DNA of 64,000 bases, taken from NCBI GenBank assembly GCA_021442155.1, contig CM038217.1, forward strand, positions 148,993,834-149,057,833. The letters run 5' to 3'. The stretch comes from Cymbidium sinense (lineage: Eukaryota > Streptophyta > Magnoliopsida > Asparagales > Orchidaceae). The position numbers and the translations under genes were made by a program. The notes under the pieces are model-generated. The model worked only from the letters and a program-made list of their open reading frames with translations. It was not told where the DNA came from and did not search any database. Numbering within the stretch: position 1 is the stretch's first letter; each line of letters starts with the position of its first letter. Below, piece by piece: positions 38,100 to 49,044 of the stretch.

Positions 38100-38996
38100 T
38101 CTTGGTCTTCATTGACCATCATGAAGGCACATAAGTTGGCTTGACATATATGCCCTTTGTGATATTTTTTTCCTCAATTAAAACACAATCCTTTCTTTCT
38201 TCTTTCTTCTAATTGAGTAGGTGTTAGCCTCGAATTGTTATTGCTTTATTTGGATTCTTTGCTTTGTTGATTGGTGTTTGTGGAAGAAGGCGTATGGGTT
38301 CTTTGTAATTTTGATTGTTTAGTCTTTGGAGGTTTGATTTTGTAGTTTCTTGGCATTGTTATCATCGCTACTGTCCTCCATCAATTTAGCCCTGAAGGCT
38401 TGCGTAGTGAGCTAGGTGAAATGCTCTTACTTCCCTTTTATATCATGCCTTAAACCGATTCAAAACAGAATAATTCGTGGAATACGATATCGATTGCCAA
38501 TTCCTCAAAGTCATTATAAAATTGGTGTATTTTTTTGTATTTTAGCAAGTTCACCCTTAAATCTCGTACAAAGATGGGCCAAATCTCGCATAACTTGTTC
38601 TTTAAATTTCCATGAGTTTAGTTTTATTAAGATGCATATATTGATACCGGTGCGTCCATCCATGTAAAAGGCAATTAAGAACTTTTATTCTTGATAAATT
38701 GTGATATTGAAAGATGCCTTTGAGCAACTCTTTAGGGTTGTCTCCATTAAATCTGCATATCTATTTTAAGAGGCATTGACATGGGTGTGTGTATTACGTT
38801 TGGAGAATAGGATTCATAAAGGGATGCATCACATACACAGCTTTGAGGTTGTTTTCTAATCTTTTTCTACTTTGTCAATCTCTTTGATATTTCATTCAAT
38901 GCCATAGTGATTGAGGTCATTTCTTTGTTCATTGTTGTTCAATCTGGTAACACATGCTTCAAGTGTTTTGGAAGTGTTTCTGGTTCCTTCTGCCAT
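38100..38996 (-). pseudogene. Element 3 gag remnant with broken zinc knuckle
   Basis: ATG at 38996 starts MAEGTRNTSKTLEACVTRLN, typical of plant gypsy gag. Later frames show FKGELAK, a FEELA-like capsid block, and near 38200 LTPTQLEERRKKGLCFN followed by a stop where the second Cys of the CCHC knuckle belongs, then GKKYHKGHIC. Several frameshifts separate the blocks. The LTPTQLEERR...GLCFNC context is characteristic of chromovirus-type gypsy gag, so element 3 belongs to a different lineage from the Tat elements around it. Confidence 0.75.
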
Positions 38997-39044
38997 TTTC
39001 TGAGTGTTGTAGGTGTGAGTTGTGGGACTCAATGAGAGCACCAA

Positions 39045-40105
39045 TGATATGAACTATTTTCTGGATTTAGATCTGTACAGTGACAATTGCGTGAATATTT
39101 CTATTTGAGTTATTACTTACATTTCGCTCCATTGGGTGTTGGGTGAAACTTGAGTTTGTCTGATTCAGTTGACTTTTGAGTGTTTGGAACCGCCGATCCA
39201 TTGGATTTCTTTCGCGTTGGATCTGACTTCGGATTGGTCTTTCTTGCGTTGCTTGTAAGCCGTTGGATTGCCTTGATTTCTGATCTGCCCTTGGATTTGT
39301 TTCTTGATCAGGTGGTTCTCAGTCTTTACAGGCGTTAGTGGATCACGCGTGCTGCATTGGTAGCGGCTTGATCTCGGAATTGAATCTGAGCCGTGGATGC
39401 TTATCTGCGGTGGCTGTATCTGGACCGTGGAATGATATTTGGATTGATAACCTTATTTCTCTTTTGGTTTGTTTTGTTTGATGCAGTCGAGTAAGAACTC
39501 AGGAAGAGGGCTGTTTGGGATCGGAGAAGCTATGATTTCTCCGGTGGAGTGTGGTGGTTCCGGCGAAAACCTAGAAGGTAGCAGGAAGAAGAGAAGGAGA
39601 AAAGAGAGAGAGCTAAGTTCCTTTAAATTCTTGATTCCTCTTGGTTGGGTTTTGTCTTCCTCTATTTATAGTTCTCGGCTCAGCTCTTCTAGAATCTTCA
39701 TCTGCTATGCCTAGATCTGTTATTTTACTAAGTGGATCCACTATTCTGTAACTGCTTTCTGTTGAGGTTGTTATTTTTTATGCTAGGATCTTGCCTCATC
39801 GTGTATTCTTGTTATGTATGTAGCCACGGTTTTCTTGAGTGCACTTTAATTTCTTTGCTAATTCTTTGCGATGTTCTTTGAATTATCCGAGTATTCACTT
39901 TGTCTATTACTCCATTTTTTTTTGGTTCTATTGCTCGGACATGTATTTAAATTCGTAATATTCATATTTGTTTTATGCTCGATTTAGTGATTGTAATATT
40001 TTCCTTTCATTATCGTGGTCTCGTATAATGAGTTTGAATCATTCCTCTGAGCATGTCTGTTGGATTTTAATTCTGTTGTTGCTTTGGGGATATGGATTCA
40101 TATCA
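39045..40105 (-). repeat. Element 3, 5' LTR
   Basis: 1061 bp with the same termini. Followed on the minus strand by the primer-binding region at about 39027-39044. Confidence 0.93.
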
Positions 40106-40144
40106 GATGAAGACCGAAAGAGGAAGATAGGTTAAGAAATCGGA

Positions 40145-40403
40145 AAATCATGTTTTGGCTTCTTCAACAAAGAAAAAAAAAAGAGAGAGAAAGAGATTCT
40201 GGAATTGGAATCTCAAGGTTTGGTTTCTTCAGCAATGGATTACTCGTTTCAGAGAGAGAAAGTTCGCGAGGGATCAGAAATCATGTTTTGGCTTCTTCAA
40301 CAAAGAAAAAAAAAAGAGAGAAAGAGATTGTGGAATTGGAATCTCAAGGTTTGGCTTCTTTAGCAATGGATTACCCGAGAGAGAAAGTTCGCGAGGGATC
40401 GTT
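40145..40403. repeat. Tandem duplication, 133-bp period
   Basis: AAATCATGTTTTGGCTTC begins at 40145 and again at 40278. Each copy continues through an A-rich and GAGA-rich stretch, CTCAAGGTTTGG, CAGCAATGGATTAC or TAGCAATGGATTAC, and ends AAAGTTCGCGAGGGATC. The second copy is a few bases shorter. Confidence 0.9.
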
Positions 40404-42033
40404 AGTGCAAGCACTCTCGATTTGGTCTTCGTTAATAGAAGAATTAGGGCCAGTTAGGGTTAGATAGGTAATATGTATAAGCATTGTTAATTTTTTAAGT
40501 GTTTAATTAATCCCAATTTAAATTTTATGAGACATTATTATATAGTTAATATATGTCAGATTCTAGATTATTTTGATATCGAATGCGATATCCTTTTGCA
40601 TCAAGGTCATTTAGCTCAAGTTGGTGTCGAATCGCGAAAATTTCAATTTAAAAATGCGTATTATCGCTTCAGATCGCTCGACATTTTCGTAGACTCATCC
40701 AAATCGATCGCGGATAGACTAATTGATAGATTTTGATATTTTGAAATTAACGATGCAATCAATTTTGCGAACAAAGATCGTTTGAGCATCGTCACAGCCT
40801 CCCGAGTCCGATATGCACGTTGGCATATTGACGACTCAATTTCTTGATTGGTTGACCATTAGATTGTAGACTATGTATACTTTGATTAATTTCGACGTTC
40901 TGAACCTGACAACGAAGTTCGTTTGTCTATCATAGGTCGTTTCAACTGATTTTAGCGATGTCTGGTGCATTTCAACTCCAATTTGTGCATTATTGCATCC
41001 AATTTTTTTTTTTTCAAATTTGGCTTATTGACTTGACATGACTCTTGTAGCATATACGGAGGTCAACACAGTAAAGTTATCATATATACCTTTTCAAATT
41101 TTCAGTTAACTCAACCATCTAAAGCCATCAAGCAAAGATTGCTAACTCTATTTATTTGCTTGAGTCGTTGGTAATTTAGACCCTAAGTTGACTAAAATTG
41201 CTAACTAGCCTTCATTATAATCCTGTACTTTCACAACGATTTGTTATGTATTAATTTCTTAGAATCATCTTTATTTCTTCATTTTTTTCATAAATAATAA
41301 GTGAACAAATCAACAAATCAATAGGATAGTTAGATAAATCTTTTGCTTTCATATTAGCAGTTACCTTAGCATCACAAGTTTTAGGCAAATCATCTAAGAA
41401 TTTTATTTATCTTTTTGTGGTTAGAATATTCTTTAACTAGAAAATATAAATTAAATTAATTTTGATAAATCTAATATTTATATGGTTTATAGTTTCATAA
41501 GGTTTCATATGAAAAGTTCATAATCATGCACTAGCATATTAATATATCATTGATATATTTTATTAGTATGTTTATATTTAATCATAGGATGATCTCATAT
41601 GTAGTCATAAGATACTCCCAACTTCTCTCACCACTTTTTCACATAGAAACACAAACATAATTATTCAAATATTTTAAATTTAAATTAGTAGGTTCATATT
41701 TTTCTTATATCCATTCATTATATGGTATGTCTGCAAAATAATCATCACCAAATTTTGTAAGATGAGAATAACCAATTTGGACTAAGCACCACATAAAAAA
41801 ATTATTATATTAAATTGATGTTGATAAGCAAAAGAAGAAAAAAACCAAAGACAATAATATTAAATAGAGATATTATAAGGATTTATTTTAGATTATGCGG
41901 CCTTTAAAAATATAGAATCTCTTATAGTACACTTTTTAAAATTGGAATAAACTAAATGAATGGGGAAAGTGGGTTGAATTGGATTATTTTAAAAATAGTT
42001 TTAATTTTTAAAATTTTAATAACAAGAGATATA

Positions 42034-42069
42034 TAATAATAGTAATAATAATAATAATAATAATAATAT
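42034..42069. repeat. (TAA)n microsatellite
   Basis: Imperfect TAA repeat of about 12 units, just below LTR C. Confidence 0.85.
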
Positions 42070-42143
42070 AAGTGATTGTGGAAAATTAAAGAGAGATTGC
42101 AAATTGATCTATCATAGCTTAGTCATGTCATAATCTATGTCCA

Positions 42144-45100
42144 TGTGAGCTCCAAAAATTTGCCACCGACCTCTCGCATTGAAGAGAATATGATTTAATA
42201 TCGATGAAATTTTCAGAAAGCAGATGAGATAGTAGATAAGACACTACCCAGAGATTTCATCCTCATTTTGTGAGGACTTTAAATTTGGTTCCAGATTTCC
42301 TATAGGCACAAACACCTATAGTTAATTACCTCTCAATGTTGAGAGATAACTTTTGATTAAAGCTAGTCGTTAGATCGTTGAATGTGTAGTGTATAGTAGC
42401 AACATATGGAGTTTAAAAATTGGAATTTAAAATTTATGAAATTCACCATTATTTAACTTAAAGAGCAGATAGTTGAGGGGATGATGACGATGCCGTTCTA
42501 GATCCCATGGTTTTGTCATCCTAGACTGTCATGGTCCCTAGTCTACTTAGTCAGAGGAGGTAGTTGACCCAACCTGATCGAAGGATCCCTGTCAGCAGTC
42601 ATGGGTTGTGTCGTCCATATAATCCTTGTAGACCTGGGGTGGTGTTTGTCTAAAGAGATAAGCTTAAGTCTACTTTAGCTGACAGAGGGCTTTTTGCCCT
42701 ATCAGGTGCACCCTATGATTCACCTCTCAAGGTACATAGTCATTGAGGAGCATACGGGCTACAGTCATAATCGTAATATAATGTGCCATTTGGAGACAAC
42801 CTCCTGGTCATAGGATTTTGGTCGTAACTACATCATATGTTAAGCCTACTGGCCAAACCAAGCAGTCAGAGGACATGAGCCACGTCCTTACTGGCATGAG
42901 ATTGATTGACAGTGAATATAGTTGTGTACTTGATTTGGCATTAGCTCCTTTTTTAGAGTTTTCTTAATTTGTCACATTCGACAAATAATTGCGGAAGGTG
43001 GGTTGGATTTTTAGCTTTAAAATTTTAACTTGATAATTTTTATTTAGTCATTTTGAGCTTAATAATTTATCAAAATTCTTATTTAGATTGATATTTAACT
43101 TATATTAATTTGATTTGAAACTTTAACATATTTTGATGGTAGTATCCCCTCCAGTTGAAATCTTTATTCAACACAGTCATCATCAGTAGATATATTATTT
43201 TGTTATTCAAGATCCCGTTGACTATATTAATTTAATAATAGAGGATTATATTTATTGTAATGTGACAAAATTAACTTCTCGTATATTTTATTGAGTTAGA
43301 ATTCTTATAATATTATTATTTAATTTTTTTAGATTTTGTTAACCTGGACCCGATCCTAAGACCCAACCAGGAATCAAAACACGCAGCATCCTCAAACACT
43401 AAATTTAAGCATTGAGTAGTGTTGGGGCCCATGTGAGTATTTGATAATTCAGATAATTTTATTTATCAATCAAGAGATTAATTTCATATTTTTATTTAAT
43501 TCTAACTTAGCATGCATAGTTTTTTCAGACATTAAAATTTGCACTATGAATTTTCATGTCTGAGCACATGCATGTATCTATAGCTTAGATAATTTCATCT
43601 AATTAATGAAATTATTGACTTTGAAAATCATAATTAGAATGAAATTCTATAATTTTTGGATTGAAAGAAGCTCCATAATTCATAGAGAATTTAATTTAGC
43701 ATCGCCTTCTGTCTGCTTGTACGAAGAATTACAGATCCGATGGTCAAAAAGATATTTTAGACTTATAATGTAATTTAGAATATCATATCGTAACTCATAT
43801 TTGCTTCTTTAGTAGTTGAGCTTGAGAGATTCATATCTATTTCTTATGTTAATAAGCTTTCAAATTTATCATATACTTCTAATGAATTCTTTGACTTATC
43901 TCAACTAGATTGAAATGAATTGTCAGAAAGTCTATTATTTACTAGAGAACTTGTTGCACTCAATAATGAGTCATTGAGGCTATTGCAAGCATTTGTATAG
44001 TTTAGTCGTGGATTCAACTAGGTTTATTTCAATTCACTCAATATATGATATGGTTCAACCATTTATTAGGAAGCAACACTTATGATTTGTGCTCATTGAT
44101 GAATCACTTAATCAACCTCCTTAACTTGTGAATGCACATTTAAGCTTCTTATAAACTTCAGATAGCTAAACTATGTACTCATATAAAACATTTTTATTTA
44201 TCTCAAAGTGAATCATAAAGTAATCACAATGATCAGTGATGACTCTCTTTTATGCTTGTTAACAAGCCCTTTAAATTCATTTCAAGCCTCCCACAAAACT
44301 TTTCCTCTCCTCAGAATCATTTGAAATGAGTCATGGTAGAGTTTAGTATTCATTAGGATGACTTGTTTATATTCAATAGTGAGTTATTTGACTTAATATA
44401 AGTCATTTGTAAGTCTCACTTGAACCACATTTATATGCTTATAAGTTATGTTTTAATCCCACTATAGGTCTTTAACGACTCACTATGATTCTCCTTTTGG
44501 ATTAATTTAAGCAAAATATTATGAGATTTGATTCATGTATATCAAAGGAATTCAAGTTTATTTCAAGTTTTATAGATTCACTTGAGTTTGATCCCCATTT
44601 TCTTATTTGAAATATGATTTTTAATTTTATTTGTAATCAAGTCTTTTCCAAATTTATTTCAAGTTCATTTATATTTAATTTCTAATTCATTTCTTTAGGA
44701 CTTTATATTTTTATATTTAACTTATTGTTAAATCATTTTTTTTTGTTAAGTCCTAAAAATTTGATAAAATTTTGGCATTTCGGCATAGGGGGCTGGATCT
44801 AACCATTTTTTGGGCCTACCCATCATGCCCTGATGAGTGCGATGGTTGATATTTTAAAATACCTCAGACGATTTTCATCTCATCAAGTCTTAATGAGCGT
44901 GATGAGGTTTTCAAATCTACATAAAGAAACAAATGCATATACCATATATACATTCATACATTTTTATACATCCATAATCGATAATAATAATTTTGCATGA
45001 GTTTGGCTAGAAAGAGTTGAATAGAAGAGATTATCGGGTTGATTATTTGGGTTAAATAGATGGGGAAGTTGCTAAAATCCAGAGGAACCCCGCTGATAAT

Positions 45101-45310
45101 GGAGTTCTCTCTTGGCCGCTACAAATGGAATTGGACTCCAATCAAAGTTGGGATACGAAATAGCTACAGAAGATAGTGTTGAGGGGAACCCGTCTGATGA
45201 CGGAGTTGCCTCTTGACTGCGAGAAAGAGTGGTTGCCAAGAGGAACCTGCTTGATGGTAGAGTTGCCTCTCGACTATACTCTGGGTTACAGAAAGGGAAG
45301 GCGAGTATGT
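42144..45310 (-). mobile_element. Element 2, 3' LTR (LTR C)
   Basis: Begins TGTGAGCTCCAAAAATTTGCC on the plus strand. Collinear with LTR B over at least 3 kb and with LTR A over its first 1 kb. No PBS lies below 42144, so it is a 3' LTR in minus orientation, consistent with integrase of element 2 lying above it. Three copies of the hairpin motif occur at 45.08-45.27 kb. The upper boundary is uncertain. Confidence 0.72.
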
Positions 45311-47399
45311 TGTTCGGTATCAGGATTTGTTTGATGTTTGCATCTAGTTTTCGGTTGTTCTTCATAATCTTAGTAATGCATTTAATATATGAATTTTCTG
45401 GAAGGAAGTTTGGGCTGCTCCTCAAACTCCATAAGAAGATCCAGATGTTCTGCCTTTCACTTCAAGATTTCAACCAGTGTGGCTTCTATTTTTTGCTCAA
45501 TTTCTTTCAATTGGATAAGTTTTTTCTTTGTACTTCCAGTTGTTTAGAGTAAAATGACTGCTCAAGCTTCATCTAGTTTTCATTTAAAGCATTTTCAAAC
45601 TATTTTGCTTTATTTTTGATTCCATAACTCCTACTGTCTACTTCTCACATTTGCATCGAGTTCTTAGACATGTAGTTTGATGGATTGTTGTTGATTGGCT
45701 GCAAAACCTAACAACTTATATGATTCTTTATTAGATGGGTATATAAACTGGTATAAGCTGATTTCTCTCCATAGCCAAGAGATTTGATTGCCATGGACAG
45801 CTCCATGCAGATCTTGAAGCGCTTTGCGGTTGCTATAGGAAGTGAAGTGGTAAATGATGGTCTGAAATTGAGGATTAAGCGAAGTGATTGGGTGTAGAGG
45901 AAACAATGTTTGATTGAGGGAGAAGGAAGCATCGGCTATGTGCTTGTGTTTGTTGCCAGGGATGGACGAACAAAAAGGAGCTTGTTGGTAAGCTCGTGCC
46001 ATCTCTGCAAGAAATTGAGACGGACGGGAAAGAGGGGTCTTCGTTCAGCTCGTGTGTATGAGAGAGGGAAACTTACGTTCAATTTTCTTTTTGTGGTAGA
46101 GGGAGGCAGAGTTGAGAGAGGGAAAATGAGGAAGCAGGATCAGTTTCTTGCCATTGAGGGAGTTAGAGCTGAGGGGTGAAAATGAGGAAGCATGGTCGGT
46201 TTCTTATGGTTTGAAGGAGACGGGGTGAACGAGAGGGGGAAGAGAGGAAAATCGGGAGCCGAGCGTGTGAGTAGTGCCTATTTTTCTTTCATTTTAAAAT
46301 TTTTTATTTGAATAAATGGAATAATATTAAGGGTCAATAAATATCCCCAATAAATGTGATTCACGCATGAAGCGAGTTATATTTGTTGAAAATTGGTTAA
46401 CCTTTCATGTCGACCATGAATTTCAAATTACTTCAGTTTCAACAGGTTTGTTGAAGAGCTCTTTCTTTTGTATCTTTATGGATTTGAATTTCCTCTGACC
46501 CTAAGTTCTTGCTCGACTGGGTTGGATGGAGTAATTGGTTGGTTTGTTTTGAGTCATGAAATTTCTTCTGTCTTGGCTTTAAGCTTGACGGACTTGATGA
46601 AGGATTGACTGTGATATTGATTTGTCGAAGTGCATTATGTCTTGATCTGAGCTTGTTGCTTTGACAGACTTCTAATAGTGAATACAGATGACCTAGCCTT
46701 TTGGTTTATATTAGATCTGAAAACTTGAGTTATCTATCCAACAATGAGTGCTTTAATAGAGTGGATAACCACAAAATCTCTTTAGTTTGCTCGCAAGCTT
46801 TGTACCAACTTTAGGATTGCTTCTTCAATCTCCATGCTTCGTGCTTCATTGGACTTGCTGAAGAAGAGATAGTCCTTCCTATTTTCCTCTTTTTTGTTTT
46901 GTATTGCCCTTGAGGTTTTGTATTTTCATCTTTGCATATCTTCAAAATATTTTACACAGATGATGTTTTAAGGATAAATCATCTTCTATAGTCTTGTTTA
47001 TAGTTCATTAGTCAGTTAAGAGAACTTTTGATTTTGACTCACTTTGGTATGTTAAGTCAAGTAAGCTTTGGGCATAATAGTTACTGTCATCAAACTAGCA
47101 AGCTGTGGCTCTACTACTATGACCTTTTCTTATGCTTGTTGAGTAAGAAGAGTAGTCACGGATGAGGCCACATTTGGGCTTATTGAGTTCGATGATCAGG
47201 ACCCACTTGAGTCTTAGACTTGAGCTCTGAATGGAATTACGCTTTCCCAACTTAACAATATCAAAGTTTACAAATTTGAAATCCTCTCACTTGGCTTTTA
47301 GAACTATTATAAGTATAAAAGATGAATCTTTCAACTATAGAATCATCTTGTATGTAACTTATTTTAAGATACATTTTCTCTATTTAAGATAACTGAAAG
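45311..47399. other. Long non-coding region between LTR C and integrase
   Basis: Includes a GC-richer, purine-rich segment (about 45.9-46.28 kb) and AT-rich flanks. It holds several short overlapping open frames, none recognised. A long untranslated region between integrase and the 3' LTR is normal for Tat/Ogre-type elements. Part of it may be LTR. Confidence 0.45.
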
Positions 47400-48420
47400 T
47401 ATCTTTACTACCATGATATTAGAGTAAAGGAAGTATAAAATTTTGGGAAAGCGCAAATTAGATTACAAGCAACCACAAAATTTTATGAGCTTGTAATCTA
47501 ACTTCATCAAGCGTCAGTTTCTCCATTCTCAAATGAGCATTTTGATCTTCAGTTAGATTGTATTGGATGGCTACTTGAAGTTAAGGCAACTCAACTTCAA
47601 GCGGAAGGATCACTTCGGTTCCAAATAGTAATGAATAGGAAGTGGCTTTAGTTGGTGTCTTGTAGGTAGTTTGATACGCCCATAATGCCTCTATCAATTT
47701 GGTATGTCATTCTCTTTTATTTTTAGTGAGGATCTTCTTGAGCAGTTTGACCAATATTTTATTGAAAGCTTCTGCCAAACCATTTGGCTTTGGATTATAT
47801 ATTGAAGAATATCACCAATCAATTTTGTGTCGGTCAACGAATCTGTAGATCTTTGTACTTTTGAAAGCTATGCCATTATCAACGATGCGACACCCCAAAT
47901 CATAAACCATATTATGCGTGAAGAAGTTGATCACTCGATCAGTAGTAACTTCCTTAAATGGGGTAGCTTCATTCCACTTAAAAAAATAATCAATCGCTGC
48001 TAGGATGAAGCAGTGATTAGTAGATGATGATGGATCAATCAGTCTGATTACATATGTACCCCAACATTCAAATGACCAAGATGCTATTATTGGGTGTAAT
48101 GGATTTGGAGATTGATGGATTGTATTCCCATGTTCTTAACATTCATGACACCTCTTGGCATGATTGATACAGTCTCTCACCATAGATAGCCAATAATAAC
48201 CCATCATTTTGATCTTTACTGCCATCTTGGAACCCGTCTGATGTGCCCCACAAAGTCTTTAATGAACTTCAACCATCACTTTTCTAGCTTCATCTGTATT
48301 TAGGCATCATAGCCACATTTGTTCAAAGGATCTACGATATAAAGTATTGTTGACTAAAACATAGCGCAACATTCTTTTCTTGATTTGAGCTGCCAATGAT
48401 TTATTATTTGGTAATTTGCC
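47400..48420 (-). pseudogene. Element 2 integrase
   Basis: More complete than in element 1: the region continues past the core into NPKPNGLAEAFNK (near 47800) and WHTKLIEALWAYQTTYKTPT (near 47690), then TEVILPLEVELP (near 47600). The zinc-finger region is recognisable near 48270-48200 but frameshifted. Homology to element 1 runs from about 47825 upward. Confidence 0.78.
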
Positions 48421-48742
48421 TTATTTAAAGTAGTCGATGAAGGGTTGCCTCCAATCATTTGGCTCTTCTACTATAAAAGCTTCTCATTGCTTTTTTGAAG
48501 CAATGTCATGCTTATCTTTTCTTGGTATAACTTCTTGTTGATTTTGAAGAGGATGAGGAGCAACCTGGCTCGCATCTTGCTGGATCGAATTTGATAACTC
48601 CTCTACCTATGGGGATTAATACTTTGTTGGCTCTAGAACTCATCTAGTAAATATCTCGATTATGACATAATCATCATTCATACTTGTCATCTTCTTAGCT
48701 AATTTTGCTAAGAAATTTTCTTTGGTATTCTTGGATCGAGAC

Positions 48743-48985
48743 TCACATTAGTGTGACATTTGATTTTTGCTTCATAAGCTCAAGAACTCTCTTATGATAG
48801 AAAGTTAACTCAAGCTTGTTGATTTTATAAATGCCTAGTACTTGATTTATAATAAGCTGGGATTCACCAAAAATATGCAAATTTTGAATGCCGATGAAAA
48901 TAGCTTCTTCAAGACCTGCTATAAATGCTTCATACTCAGCTTCATTATTAGTTCTTGGTTCGGTTAACCCATATGATCGTCTCAT
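48743..48985 (-). pseudogene. Element 2 second (archaeal-type) RNase H
   Basis: An 80-codon frame with TNNEAEYEAFIAGLEEAIFI, then ESQLIINQVLGIYKI. It is the better preserved copy of the Tat-specific extra RNase H. It lies between the normal RNase H and integrase. Confidence 0.85.
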
Positions 48986-49044
48986 TATTCCTTCATCTGA
49001 TATTATGAAGATGATGTCGATTCCTGCTCTTTCCTTTGAGAAAT

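Larger units (their letters stand above)
36395..40105 (-). mobile_element. Element 3: complete non-autonomous LTR retrotransposon
   Basis: The 3' LTR is 36395-37408 (1014 bp) and the 5' LTR 39045-40105 (1061 bp). Each starts TGATATGAA and ends TTCATATCA on the plus strand. A perfect 5-bp target duplication, GATGA, flanks it (36390-36394 and 40106-40110). On the minus strand a primer-site-like sequence (TTGGTGCTCTCATTGAG) directly follows the 5' LTR, and a purine tract (GGGAGGAGGAGGGGAG) directly precedes the 3' LTR. The 1.6-kb interior holds only a broken gag; there is no protease, RT or integrase. It would depend on proteins from another element. The two LTRs differ by many small indels. Confidence 0.93.
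40106..42143. other. Non-coding DNA between element 3 and LTR C
   Basis: Holds a 133-bp-period duplication (40145-40400), then a segment relatively rich in CpG (about 40560-40990), then AT-rich DNA and a (TAA)n run at 42034-42069. It may include the outer part of LTR B interrupted by element 3. No gene is recognised. Confidence 0.5.

Noticed and set aside
40150..40467. 100- and 105-codon overlapping plus-strand frames
   Set aside because: Open because of a purine-rich tandem duplication; two frames are equally open and the protein is repeat-encoded.
45072..46179. Cluster of 70-117-codon frames on both strands
   Set aside because: They overlap on opposite strands in a purine-biased untranslated region of element 2. 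No motif is seen.
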